NCBI RefSeq assembly: GCF_009789235.1 | Contig: NZ_WSTB01000020.1 | Coordinates: 1 to 34,988 of the forward strand | Direction: 5' to 3' | Source: Flavobacterium hydrocarbonoxydans | Lineage (GTDB): Bacteria; Bacteroidota; Bacteroidia; Flavobacteriales; Flavobacteriaceae | DNA: 34,988 nucleotides | Shown: positions 1 through 7,051 of the stretch, piece by piece | How the letters are laid out: each line of letters starts with the position of its first letter | Numbering within the stretch: position 1 is the first letter of the stretch | Position numbers and translations under genes: made by a program | The notes under the pieces: model-generated | What the model was told of the DNA's origin: nothing | Seen by the model: only the letters and a program-made list of their open reading frames with translations | Database searches by the model: none

Positions 1-28
1 CACAATTAGGTGTTTATATATTTAAATC

Positions 29-63
29 AAACCTTTCGGGATTAATCTCGGAAGGTTTTTTTA
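29..63 (+). terminator. Intrinsic terminator of a gene upstream of the window
   Basis: An imperfect stem (AAACCTTTCGGG pairing with CTCGGAAGGTTT) with an ATTAAT-type loop is followed by a run of T. It probably ends transcription of a plus-strand gene lying before base 1. Confidence 0.7.
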
Positions 64-90
64 TGCTTTAAACTGTAATTAAATGAGTTT

Positions 91-339
91 AGCGTCAAAT
101 TTGACGTCGCCGACGTCAAATTTGACGTTCCTGATGTCAAGTTTGACGTGTCTGATGTCAAATTTGACGTCGCTGATGCCAAATTTGACGTTCCTGATGT
201 CAAATTTGACGTGTCTGATGTCAAATTTGGCGTCGCTGATGCCAAATTTGACGTAACGGACGTCAAATTTGACGTTCCTGATGTCAAGTTTGACGTCGCT
301 GATGTCAAATTTGACGTAACGGACGTCAAATTTGACGTT
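91..339. repeat. Array of 12 palindromic 21-bp units
   Basis: Twelve head-to-tail 21-bp units cover this stretch. The core of each is the 18-bp perfect palindrome GACGTCAAATTTGACGTC or a one- to three-base variant, followed by a 3-base spacer. Spacers cycle as GCC/CCT/TCT over units 1-7, giving a 63-bp higher-order period, and then mix with ACG. Because 21 is seven codons, frames stay open on both strands. One plus-strand frame reads DVKFDVx heptads but has no ATG before base 148. The minus-strand frame (329 to 42) reads Ser/Thr-rich TSNLTSx heptads. Neither has a convincing start context, so I call it a repeat and not a gene. The 120 bases from 340 to 459 hold no other feature. Confidence 0.92.
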
Positions 340-459
340 TTTTTTATATTATTTACCTCTCGAAAGAGTTTAATGTCTTCGATAGGTATTTAAAAAATCA
401 TATCATATTGGTATCTTAGCTAGTTCTTTTAATACTATATTCTAATAAAGAAAAGAATA

Positions 460-1209
460 ATGGATAATACACTGAATTATAAACTCATAAAACCAGACGA
501 CTCACTTGCTGATTATGTTTTTTGTTTTTCAGCTTTTCAAAATTTAAGAAGCATTAGTGATGCGGTAATTATCCCGAACGGAAAAATTGATTTGATTTTT
601 ACTAAAACAAAAAACAATGCAATTTCTGTTTACCTCATAGGTATCGAAACCAAACCTAAAACAGCCAATTTTGATGTTTTTAGTTTCTTTGCAGTAAGTT
701 TTAATCCCCTTGCAGTAGAGTATATTTTGCAACAGCCCATTGCCGATATCTTAAATAGCGCAAGAGAACTGCCAAATGATTTTTGGGGTTTCAATAGTGA
801 TGATTTGAATGATTTTGATGTGTTCTGCGAAAAGGCTTCACAAAAAATCAGGTCGCTTTTGCCAAAAGAAACTGACGAGCGCAAACGCAAACTGTTCGAT
901 CTCATTCTGGCGGCCAATGGAGAAATTTCAATAAAAGAACTTTCAGAAAAAGTAGCCTGGAGCGAACGCCAGATCAATCGTTATTTTAATCAGCAATTCG
1001 GACTTTCATTAAAAGTATATTGCAATATTCTTCGTTTTCAGGCCTCGCTTTCTCACATCAATGAAGGGAGTTTATATCCGCAGCTCAACTATACAGACCA
1101 GTCGCATTTCATCAAAGAAATTAAAAAACTTTCAGGAGTTTCGCCCAAAGAATTATTCAAAAATGATAATGACCGTTTTTTACAATTCTTAGCCTATAAG
1201 AAGCCATAA
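460..1209 (+). CDS. AraC-family transcriptional regulator
   Basis: A 249-residue protein. The N-terminal ~140 residues form a divergent sensor region resembling the DUF6597 domain of Bacteroidota AraC regulators. The C-terminal ~100 residues are an AraC double helix-turn-helix: the first helix pair lies around ISIKELSEKVAWSERQINRYF, and the second contains the family signature YTDQSHFIKEIKKLSG followed by SPKELF. It begins at an ATG in an A-rich context. The flavin monooxygenase-like gene 24 bp downstream on the same strand is the obvious candidate target or co-transcribed partner. The inducer is unknown. No signal peptide or membrane segment is visible, so it should act in the cytoplasm. Confidence 0.9.
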   Translation: MDNTLNYKLIKPDDSLADYVFCFSAFQNLRSISDAVIIPNGKIDLIFTKTKNNAISVYLIGIETKPKTANFDVFSFFAVSFNPLAVEYILQQPIADILNSARELPNDFWGFNSDDLNDFDVFCEKASQKIRSLLPKETDERKRKLFDLILAANGEISIKELSEKVAWSERQINRYFNQQFGLSLKVYCNILRFQASLSHINEGSLYPQLNYTDQSHFIKEIKKLSGVSPKELFKNDNDRFLQFLAYKKP

Positions 1210-1233
1210 TTTTGTCCTGTAAAATTGAAAATT

Positions 1234-2394
1234 ATGTTGTTACAAAACAAACAAGTCGCTATTGTTGGCGGAGGCCCGGGCGGACTTACTTTAGCAAAGC
1301 TATTGCAGCTCAAAGGCGCAAACGTAAAAGTTTACGAAAGAGATTTGAATAAAGAAGCACGGGTGCAGGGCTCGACGCTGGATTTGCATGATGAATCCGG
1401 ATTGGCAGCCATTCGCAAAGCAGATTTATTGAACGAGTTTAAGAATAATTTCCTGCCCGGTGCAGATAAAACACTCATCCTTGATGAAAATGCCACTGTA
1501 TTCTTTAGCGATCACGAGACCAATCGGGAAGAAGATTTTGGCAATGAACATTTTCGGCCTGAAATAGACCGGGGTGCGTTAAGAAAAATTCTGCTGGAAT
1601 CCTTACAGCCCGAAACCGTGGTCTGGAACCGTCATTTTATTTCGATGGAAAAGCAAAACGAAGGCTGGTTGCTGCATTTTAAAGACAGTGCATCCGTTTA
1701 TGCGGATATTGTAATAGCTTCGGATGGTGCCAATTCTAAAATCCGACCTTATATTACAGATAGTAAAGCTTTCTATTCAGGTATCACGATGCTCGAAGGC
1801 AACGTTTATCAGTCAAAAGACAGAACGCCGTATATACATTCTTTGATTGATGGCGGTAAAATAATGGCTTTTGGAAATGCTAAAAATATATTGCTTGGGC
1901 AAAAAGGCGGTGGGGATCTGGGATTTTATGTGAGTTTTAAAACCGAAGAAGATTGGGCAGTTAAGATTGGTCTGGATTTTTCGGATAAAACACAAATAGC
2001 AGAATGGTTTAAAAAAGCATATCCGGAATGGAGTCCTGTATGGTATGAATTATTTGAGAAGGTAACGGTTCCTTTTATTCCGCGTCCTATTTATTGCGTT
2101 CCCTTGGATCAGACCTGGGAAGCATTGCCCAATCTAACCATGATTGGAGATGCTGCTCATGTAATGCCTCCTTTTGCAGGAGAAGGCGCTAATATGGCAA
2201 TGCTTGATGCCTTGGAGTTAAGCGAATGCCTGACAGCTGATACATTTGGCACCCTGCAGGAAGCTATTTCTTTTTACGAAACAAATATGCGTGAAAGAGC
2301 CGCCAAAGCCGCACAAGAATCACTTGAAAATGGAGAGAAAATGCACTCGAAAGAGGCGTTGAAGACCATGCTGGAATTCTTTGCAGGAGAATAA
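1234..2394 (+). CDS. Tet(X)-like FAD-dependent monooxygenase
   Basis: A 386-residue class A flavoprotein monooxygenase. The Rossmann GGGPGG motif is at residues 12-17, with ERD ending the second strand near 37. The second FAD motif, GDAAHVMPPFAGEGAN, begins near residue 305. From memory of Tet(X), the tetracycline-inactivating hydroxylase, the two align end to end (for example AR..G.TLDLH near the N terminus). By that alignment the Tet(X) drug contacts Gln192, Arg213 and His234 become Glu, Lys and Gly (Gly230 here), so tetracycline is an unlikely substrate. I start at ATG 1234; a TTG nine bases upstream is possible but less likely. It follows the AraC gene by 24 bp, and a hairpin terminator lies ~50 bp downstream. 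Confidence 0.88.
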   Translation: MLLQNKQVAIVGGGPGGLTLAKLLQLKGANVKVYERDLNKEARVQGSTLDLHDESGLAAIRKADLLNEFKNNFLPGADKTLILDENATVFFSDHETNREEDFGNEHFRPEIDRGALRKILLESLQPETVVWNRHFISMEKQNEGWLLHFKDSASVYADIVIASDGANSKIRPYITDSKAFYSGITMLEGNVYQSKDRTPYIHSLIDGGKIMAFGNAKNILLGQKGGGDLGFYVSFKTEEDWAVKIGLDFSDKTQIAEWFKKAYPEWSPVWYELFEKVTVPFIPRPIYCVPLDQTWEALPNLTMIGDAAHVMPPFAGEGANMAMLDALELSECLTADTFGTLQEAISFYETNMRERAAKAAQESLENGEKMHSKEALKTMLEFFAGE

Positions 2395-2444
2395 AAAAGA
2401 GCTATTCAGCACCTAATATAAAATATACGATTTTTTATAAAGAT

Positions 2445-2475
2445 CTCTTTCGAAGCAATTTGAAAGAGTTTTTTT
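2445..2475 (+). terminator. Terminator after the monooxygenase gene
   Basis: The stem CTCTTTC...GAAAGAG with a 10-base loop is followed by seven T. It lies 50 bases after the flavoprotein stop codon. Confidence 0.75.
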
Positions 2476-2525
2476 GTGAATGATGCTTTTTTAATATATT
2501 TGAGGTTATTGGGTGAAATTATTTT

Positions 2526-2660
2526 AACACATAGAAAATATAGTTTATTGAACTAAAAAAAGGCGTTTCACTTGCATTAAAACACATAGCTATGTGTGAG
2601 AAACTAGTTTCTTTTGAGTTCCTTTTTTTTAAATCATAAAATCTTTGTTTTCTATGTGTT
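2526..2660. repeat. MITE-like 135-bp inverted-repeat element
   Basis: The ends are 13-bp perfect inverted repeats (AACACATAGAAAA and its complement TTTTCTATGTGTT). The middle holds the 16-bp palindrome ACACATAGCTATGTGT and then GAAACTAGTTTC, so the ACACATAG motif appears at both ends and in the centre. No coding frame is present. The layout resembles a non-autonomous mobile element or an interspersed intergenic repeat of Flavobacterium. It accounts for most of the gene-free stretch 2395-2736. Confidence 0.7.
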
Positions 2661-2736
2661 TAATTATTCTTTTTATTGATTACACCCAAAGGGTTGTATT
2701 TGAAGTTGTTCAATTCTATTAAATTTAAAATGAATA

Positions 2737-3192
2737 ATGACCATAGAAAAAGCCTCAATAAAGGATAGCGAAATCTTAACGGAGATTACCAAAAAATCAA
2801 AAGCTTTTTGGGGCTACGATGAGGTGCAAATGGAGATTTGGGCTGAGGTATTAACGATTACCAAAGAGTATATCGAAACACAACAGGTTTACAAACTAAT
2901 AAATGCTAACCAAATAGCGGGTTATTATTCGTATTTAACGGAGGATGGTGATATTGTAAAACTGGATAATTTATTTGTTTCGCCGGAGTATATCGGAAAA
3001 GGATTTGGACGCCTATTGATGGATGATTTTCTTCTTCGGATAAAAAATACCAATGCCAAAAAAGTTATCCTCGACTCAGAACCTAACGCAGAAAGTTTTT
3101 ACAGTAAATTTGGATTTGAGAAAACAGGACAGCTGGAAACCTCGATTAAAGACAGGTATTTACCTGTAATGGAACTGAATATTAATGTGTAA
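2737..3192 (+). CDS. GNAT-family N-acetyltransferase
   Basis: A 151-residue single-domain GCN5-related acetyltransferase that should transfer an acetyl group from acetyl-CoA to an unknown amine. Motif A is clear near residues 83-105: LDNLFVSPEYIGKGFGRLL, with the pyrophosphate-binding G-K-G-x-G pattern. The later SFYSKFGFEKTG segment is the usual motif B (A.xFYxkxGF). It has no signal peptide and is cytosolic. Its stop codon lies 13 bp before the preferred start of the next gene, suggesting co-transcription. The substrate cannot be told from sequence. Confidence 0.88.
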   Translation: MTIEKASIKDSEILTEITKKSKAFWGYDEVQMEIWAEVLTITKEYIETQQVYKLINANQIAGYYSYLTEDGDIVKLDNLFVSPEYIGKGFGRLLMDDFLLRIKNTNAKKVILDSEPNAESFYSKFGFEKTGQLETSIKDRYLPVMELNINV

Positions 3193-3205
3193 TAAAAAAA
3201 ATAAA

Positions 3206-3667
3206 ATGGAATCAGATTTTTTTTCAGCTACACCGGACTGCGAGATTGTAACGACCAGAATAGTACCATTTCCTAAAGAAATTGTTTTCTCGGCCTGGGC
3301 AGAACCCGAACATCTTAAAAATTGGTGGGGACCAGAGGGATTTACCAATACATTTCACGAATTTGATTTTCGCCCAGGCGGAAGATGGCTATTTACCATG
3401 CACGGACCTGAAAAAGGGAACTATGAAAATGAGTGTGAGTTTGTGCAGATAGAAAAGCCTGCGGTTATAGGCTGGAAGCGCATCTCGAAGCCGCTCTTTA
3501 ATGTTTTGTTTACTTTTGAGGAATTAGCAGAAAAACAAACAAAGATTGTTTTTAGGATGATTTTCGATTCGGCAGAAGAGTGTAATAAATTAAAACCATT
3601 TGTAGCAGATAAAAACGAAGAGAACTTTGATAAACTCGAAGTTGAATTGGGTAAAATGAGTTCTTAG
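3206..3667 (+). CDS. AHSA1/SRPBCC-family protein
   Basis: A 153-residue START-like (SRPBCC/AHSA1) protein. Family hallmarks are the N-terminal ITRI-type strand (VTTRIVPFPKEIVFSAWAEP), the LKNWWGPEGF motif and the FRPGGRWLFTMHGP strand near residues 55-72. Such domains form a hydrophobic cavity for small ligands, and many in Bacteroidota remain without known function. I chose ATG 3206 because conserved sequence begins just after it. An upstream ATG at 3185 would overlap the acetyltransferase and add seven unrelated residues. It likely forms a two-gene unit with the acetyltransferase. Confidence 0.85.
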   Translation: MESDFFSATPDCEIVTTRIVPFPKEIVFSAWAEPEHLKNWWGPEGFTNTFHEFDFRPGGRWLFTMHGPEKGNYENECEFVQIEKPAVIGWKRISKPLFNVLFTFEELAEKQTKIVFRMIFDSAEECNKLKPFVADKNEENFDKLEVELGKMSS

Positions 3668-3787
3668 CCTTTTTTGAAAATTAATTTGATTATGATTTTT
3701 TTTAGTGACCACATTTGTACAGAATTCGAACCGTATATTAGAGATTTATAGTTTTTGAGCGAAATATAATTGACTTTTGAGATTTTA

Positions 3788-4933
3788 TCAATCGTATTTG
3801 TCCTTGTGTCTAAATTTATCAGTCAGATTATTTATTGTCAAAAAATTATAACCAATATCAATAATTTTGTCTTTGCATTTAAAATATCTTCCGTCAGTAT
3901 GTATTATTTCTTTTTTGTCTTGATCATTCCAAAATTCAATCTGATATCTGCTTTCAAATTTATAAGGTGTTTCTTTGCCTTTAAATATTTCTGTTACAAG
4001 ATAGAAACTCTCAGATTTTGTTAAGTCGCAAATTTGATTTCCTTTTGTAAAGCTTATTCTCGATAATGATGATAAAGGGTTTTTTACTTTTAATGGTGTT
4101 AGCTTTATTTGTTGATATAAATATCTAACAGGTGTATAGGCCCAAATTAGAGCAATTGGAGATTGTCTTCCATAATCATTAATAGACTTTACTATTTTAT
4201 TGTTTTTGATAAATGTTATAGTGATAGTCTCATCATCGGTCCAGCTTCCTTCATAATTATCTTTAAGATTCTTTATGTCGGCTTTTTTAAAATTAGTTTG
4301 AATTTTTTGATATTCGTTTTTGGTAATCTTGGATTTGAAAATTCCATTTTTAGTATTATAGTACTGACCGTAATAAATGACATTCCCATTATTATCGATG
4401 CTTATGTTCAATACTGGACAAGAGCCGTAACAGCCTGAAGACGAAACTATGATTTTGTCATAATTCTCATTTGGGTTGATCTTATATTTTGTTCTAGTAT
4501 ATTTTGCAAACAGGCTGTCGCTTATTTTTGTTGTTAATGTATCTCTAATAATGGAATGTATTTTTTGATTTTCCCAAGTCTTAGTCACTAAATCAAATAT
4601 TTGTAGGCTGTCGTTTTTAATTTTATATTTAGTTTCTGTTCCTAAAAAAAATGTCTTTCTGTCGTCTCTTTCCTTTGCATCGATTGTTTTAAAATAACCA
4701 GATTTGTTTTCACATATATTATTTTCTAAAAATATATATCCTGGTACATAGTTGTCAAAAGGAGAAGGCGGAGGAAATTTGATGTCGTTATTTTTTTTCG
4801 GTTTTCTTTGACCTTCTGTTTTGACGTAAGTCCACTCGCCAAGTATATCTTTATTTAATTGAGCTTCATTATTCCTTTGGCAAGAGTATAAAATGAAAAC
4901 AGTTAAAATAGATAGTATTATTTTTGGCTTCAT
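3788..4933 (-). CDS. Lipoprotein with a DUF6438-like domain
   Basis: A 381-residue predicted lipoprotein. The signal peptide ends in a lipobox with Cys18 (LYSCQRN), so it should be lipid-anchored. Residues ~20-150 resemble a lipocalin-like start (LGEWTYVKTEG). Residues ~155-265 match the DUF6438 pattern: IIVSSSGCYGSCPVLNISI, then YYGQYYN and a run ending in YLYQQI. The GCYGSCP cysteine pair is characteristic and could bind metal or form a disulfide; I infer this. The last ~110 residues are unassigned. The gene is monocistronic and convergent with the SRPBCC gene. Its function is unknown. Confidence 0.75.
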   Translation of the reverse strand: MKPKIILSILTVFILYSCQRNNEAQLNKDILGEWTYVKTEGQRKPKKNNDIKFPPPSPFDNYVPGYIFLENNICENKSGYFKTIDAKERDDRKTFFLGTETKYKIKNDSLQIFDLVTKTWENQKIHSIIRDTLTTKISDSLFAKYTRTKYKINPNENYDKIIVSSSGCYGSCPVLNISIDNNGNVIYYGQYYNTKNGIFKSKITKNEYQKIQTNFKKADIKNLKDNYEGSWTDDETITITFIKNNKIVKSINDYGRQSPIALIWAYTPVRYLYQQIKLTPLKVKNPLSSLSRISFTKGNQICDLTKSESFYLVTEIFKGKETPYKFESRYQIEFWNDQDKKEIIHTDGRYFKCKDKIIDIGYNFLTINNLTDKFRHKDKYD

Positions 4934-5020
4934 TAATTATATTTTAGATTGCTGGTTTTGTAAATATAAACGATTTTGAATAAATATTTAAATAATATGG
5001 CGTAGGAATAATTTAAAATT

Positions 5021-5059
5021 AAAAAAGCGGAAACCATTAAAAATAATGATTTCCGCTTG
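5021..5059 (-). terminator. Terminator of the tRNA operon
   Basis: Read on the minus strand, the stem GCGGAAATCATT...AATGGTTTCCGC has one mismatch and is followed by six T. It lies directly after the tRNA-Leu gene. Confidence 0.8.
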
Positions 5060-5063
5060 TATG

Positions 5064-5146
5064 TGACCACGGTGGGATTTGAACCCACACGCCCTTACGA
5101 GCACCACCCCCTCAAGATGGCAAGTCTACCGTTTCTCCACGTGGCC
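5064..5146 (-). tRNA. tRNA-Leu (anticodon GAG)
   Basis: An 83-nt gene. The 7-bp acceptor stem pairs GGCCACG with CGTGGTC (one G-T pair), and the discriminator is A. The anticodon stem CCATC/GGTGG encloses the loop TTGAGGG, giving anticodon GAG. A long variable arm (class II tRNA) and T arm GTGGGTTCAAATCCCAC are present. CCA is not encoded. Confidence 0.93.
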
Positions 5147-5188
5147 TTAAACAAAAAAAGGTCAAGTAAATGAATACTCGACCTTTTG

Positions 5189-5261
5189 TGACCCGACTGG
5201 GGCTCGAACCCAGGACCCCATCATTAAAAGTGATGTGCTCTACCAACTGAGCTATCGAGTC
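5189..5261 (-). tRNA. tRNA-Lys (anticodon TTT), copy 2 of the operon
   Basis: A 73-nt gene with the anticodon arm CATCA-CTTTTAA-TGATG (anticodon TTT), the D arm GCTCAGTTGGTAGAGC, the T arm CTGGGTTCGAGCCCCAG and a G-T-containing acceptor stem. It is identical to the copy 41 bp away and carries no encoded CCA. Confidence 0.95.
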
Positions 5262-5302
5262 ATTGCTTTCAAGAAACTTTATATTGTGAATCACTTTATT
5301 TG

Positions 5303-5375
5303 TGACCCGACTGGGGCTCGAACCCAGGACCCCATCATTAAAAGTGATGTGCTCTACCAACTGAGCTATCGAGTC
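5303..5375 (-). tRNA. tRNA-Lys (anticodon TTT), copy 1 of the operon
   Basis: A 73-nt gene identical to the second lysine tRNA. It is the first transcribed gene of a minus-strand Lys-Lys-Leu tRNA operon. The exact identity suggests tandem duplication kept uniform by gene conversion. Confidence 0.95.
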
Positions 5376-5397
5376 ATATGTTCCTTGAATGCGGGTG

Positions 5398-5429
5398 CAA
5401 ATATAAGGAGTTTATTTTATTATTTGCAA
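5398..5429 (-). promoter_or_regulatory. Bacteroidota-type promoter of the tRNA operon
   Basis: On the minus strand TTG is followed by 21 bases and TATATTTG, matching the primary sigma consensus TTG-N19-21-TAnnTTTG. It ends 22 bp before tRNA-Lys copy 1. Confidence 0.65.
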
Positions 5430-5500
5430 GCATTTTTATTATAAATTTGTCTTTTTTTAACCAAAGTTTACAACGCCTTAGTTTATAGGGTTTTATTAGA

Positions 5501-6019
5501 ATGAAAAAAATCATATTATTAGGATATATGGGTTGCGGAAAGTCTACGATTGCCCAAAATTTGTCAAAAATCACCAATATTCCGTTTTTGGATTTGGATA
5601 ATTGCATCGAAGAAAGAGCAAAAAAATCTATAAATTCGATTTTTGAAGAACACGGAGAGATATATTTTAGAAAATTAGAACATGAAATGTTCTTAGAATT
5701 GCTTCAGTCTTCCCAAAATTGCATCATAGGTTTAGGAGGAGGAACTCCTTGTTATGCCAATAATCATGAATTACTGCAAAGTGATGATGTGGTTTCGGTT
5801 TATTTAAAGGCCTCGATTGAGACCTTATATAATAGATTGGTACGTAATAAGAGTAAACGTCCTTTGATTGCTAATATGAACGAAGACGAAATGAAAGAGT
5901 TTATCGCCAAACATTTATTCGACAGAAGTTATTATTACAACCATGCACAGCATAAAGTTTCGGTAGATAATAAAACGGTTGATGAAACGGTTCAGGATAT
6001 TTTGAATATTCTAGCTTAA
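5501..6019 (+). CDS. aroK: Shikimate kinase
   Basis: A 172-residue cytosolic kinase that phosphorylates shikimate at O3 with ATP, in the aromatic amino acid (chorismate) pathway. The P-loop GYMGCGKST is at residues 8-16, followed by the DLD metal/shikimate motif (~32-34), the FRKLE segment with the shikimate-binding Arg near 58, and GLGGGTP near 78-84. The lid arginine occurs in the NKSKRPLI segment. Length is normal for AroK. It converges on the phosphoribosyltransferase gene, overlapping its 3' end by 9 bp. No strong promoter is seen in the 70 bp upstream. Confidence 0.95.
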   Translation: MKKIILLGYMGCGKSTIAQNLSKITNIPFLDLDNCIEERAKKSINSIFEEHGEIYFRKLEHEMFLELLQSSQNCIIGLGGGTPCYANNHELLQSDDVVSVYLKASIETLYNRLVRNKSKRPLIANMNEDEMKEFIAKHLFDRSYYYNHAQHKVSVDNKTVDETVQDILNILA

Positions 6020-6511
6020 AAAGGCATAGTCATCTCCGTTTTCATCAAAAACAACCTGTACGTGCTCTAATAAAGATGTAGAAAGGGATATTCCTTTGAA
6101 ATCAGCCTTTACAGGGTACTTTTTGTGGTTTCTGTCAACGAGTACTGCAGTTTTGAATTTTTTAAGTGGTACGTCTAAGAAGTGGCGTACCGCGTAAATC
6201 AAAGTGGTTCCTGAATTTAAGACATCATCAACCAGAACTAATCCTTTATTGGCGTACTCTTCTGTAGTCAATGAAGTCTGGATATTTGATTTTGGATTTT
6301 GCTTGTCTATACTAACTTCGCATAAAGAAACTTTCAAAGTAGAGATTTTGCTTAATGCCGATGCTATTTTTTCTGCAAAAACATATCCGTTTGAAGCAAT
6401 TCCGGCAATAACCACTTCTTCTTCGTCAACAAAGGTTTCGTAGATTTGGTAAGCGATACGTTTTATTTTATGTTCAATTTCCTGATTGGTTAAGATGATA
6501 TTTTTGCTCAT
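6011..6511 (-). CDS. PyrR-like phosphoribosyltransferase
   Basis: A 166-residue type I phosphoribosyltransferase. The PRPP-binding loop is VLVDDVLNSGTTL near residues 92-104, and the N-terminal IAGIASNGYVFAEKI segment forms the PPi loop region. Length and layout match the PyrR/uracil phosphoribosyltransferase-like proteins of Bacteroidota. A regulatory RNA-binding role, as in Bacillus PyrR, is possible but not shown here, and no pyrimidine genes lie nearby. It probably follows the S4-domain gene in a minus-strand operon (71-bp gap). Its last 9 bp overlap the 3' end of aroK on the other strand. Confidence 0.82.
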   Translation of the reverse strand: MSKNIILTNQEIEHKIKRIAYQIYETFVDEEEVVIAGIASNGYVFAEKIASALSKISTLKVSLCEVSIDKQNPKSNIQTSLTTEEYANKGLVLVDDVLNSGTTLIYAVRHFLDVPLKKFKTAVLVDRNHKKYPVKADFKGISLSTSLLEHVQVVFDENGDDYAFLS

Positions 6512-6544
6512 TTTTTTTATTTTAGAGTTTAGATTTTTTTTCTA

Positions 6545-6574
6545 ATTGATATTGAAATTGATATTGAAATTGAT
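6545..6574. repeat. Short direct repeat, 12-bp unit
   Basis: ATTGATATTGAA occurs twice and then partly a third time between the S4 gene and the phosphoribosyltransferase gene. It is probably replication-slippage sequence; no function is visible. Confidence 0.6.
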
Positions 6575-6582
6575 TTTTGAAT

Positions 6583-6972
6583 TTAATTTTCCTCTTCTTC
6601 ATCAAATATTTCATTTCCATATTCGTCAATATCGCGTCGGTCTTTTTTTGTAGGCCTTCCGGTTCCGCTTTTACGGTAATGTTCTTTTGATAACTTCAAT
6701 AGTTCCAGATGGGCGTAAGCTTCAGCAGGAGTTTCATTTTTTCTGTACATATCAACCAGTTTAGCGCCAACCCGACTTTCAGGAATGTCGAGAACGGTGA
6801 TAATCTGGGTTATCTGGTCTTTCCTAAACGTGATTTTATCAGTCGGGAAAACTTCTTTGGATGGTTTGGCTACTTGCCCGTTTACGGTTACGTGATTCTT
6901 TTTGCAGGCCTCTGTAACCATATTTCTGGTCTTGTAATATCGCACACACCATAGGTATTTATCAATTCTCAT
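6583..6972 (-). CDS. S4-domain RNA-binding protein, Hsp15-like
   Basis: A 129-residue protein that starts with the S4 fold (MRIDKYLWCVRYYKTRN, then VTVNGQVAKPSKEV). Heat-shock protein Hsp15 of E. coli has the same order: an S4 domain at the N terminus followed by a basic tail (here KSGTGRPTKKDRRD). The tail ends in an acidic FDEEEEN. Hsp15 binds 50S subunits carrying stalled nascent chains, and a similar ribosome-rescue role is inferred here. I use ATG 6972 because the family's conserved sequence starts exactly there; an upstream ATG at 7140 would add 56 unrelated residues overlapping the divergent gene. Confidence 0.88.
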   Translation of the reverse strand: MRIDKYLWCVRYYKTRNMVTEACKKNHVTVNGQVAKPSKEVFPTDKITFRKDQITQIITVLDIPESRVGAKLVDMYRKNETPAEAYAHLELLKLSKEHYRKSGTGRPTKKDRRDIDEYGNEIFDEEEEN

Positions 6973-7003
6973 AATTTTTCTAAAATCGGAGTTAAATTCT
7001 TTA

Positions 7004-7030
7004 CAAAAATAAATCAATATTGTATCTTGC
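7004..7030. promoter_or_regulatory. Back-to-back promoters of the S4 and FKBP genes
   Basis: In the 79-bp divergent gap, the minus strand carries TATTTTTG (7011-7004) in front of the S4 gene. The plus strand carries TATCTTGC (7023-7030), a near match to TAnnTTTG, 21 bp before the FKBP lipoprotein start. Confidence 0.45.
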
Positions 7031-7051
7031 GCACTTAAAAAATTAACAATA

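Noticed and set aside
91..339. CRISPR array
   Set aside because: Spacers are 3 bases and not unique, units are only 21 bp, and no cas genes are present.
148..393. Plus-strand frame of DVKFDVx heptads as a real gene
   Set aside because: The ATG falls inside the third repeat unit, there is no start context, and the frame is explained by a 21-bp period.
1234..2394. Functional tetracycline resistance gene
   Set aside because: The residues aligned with the main drug contacts of Tet(X) differ, and no mobile element with resistance genes is nearby.
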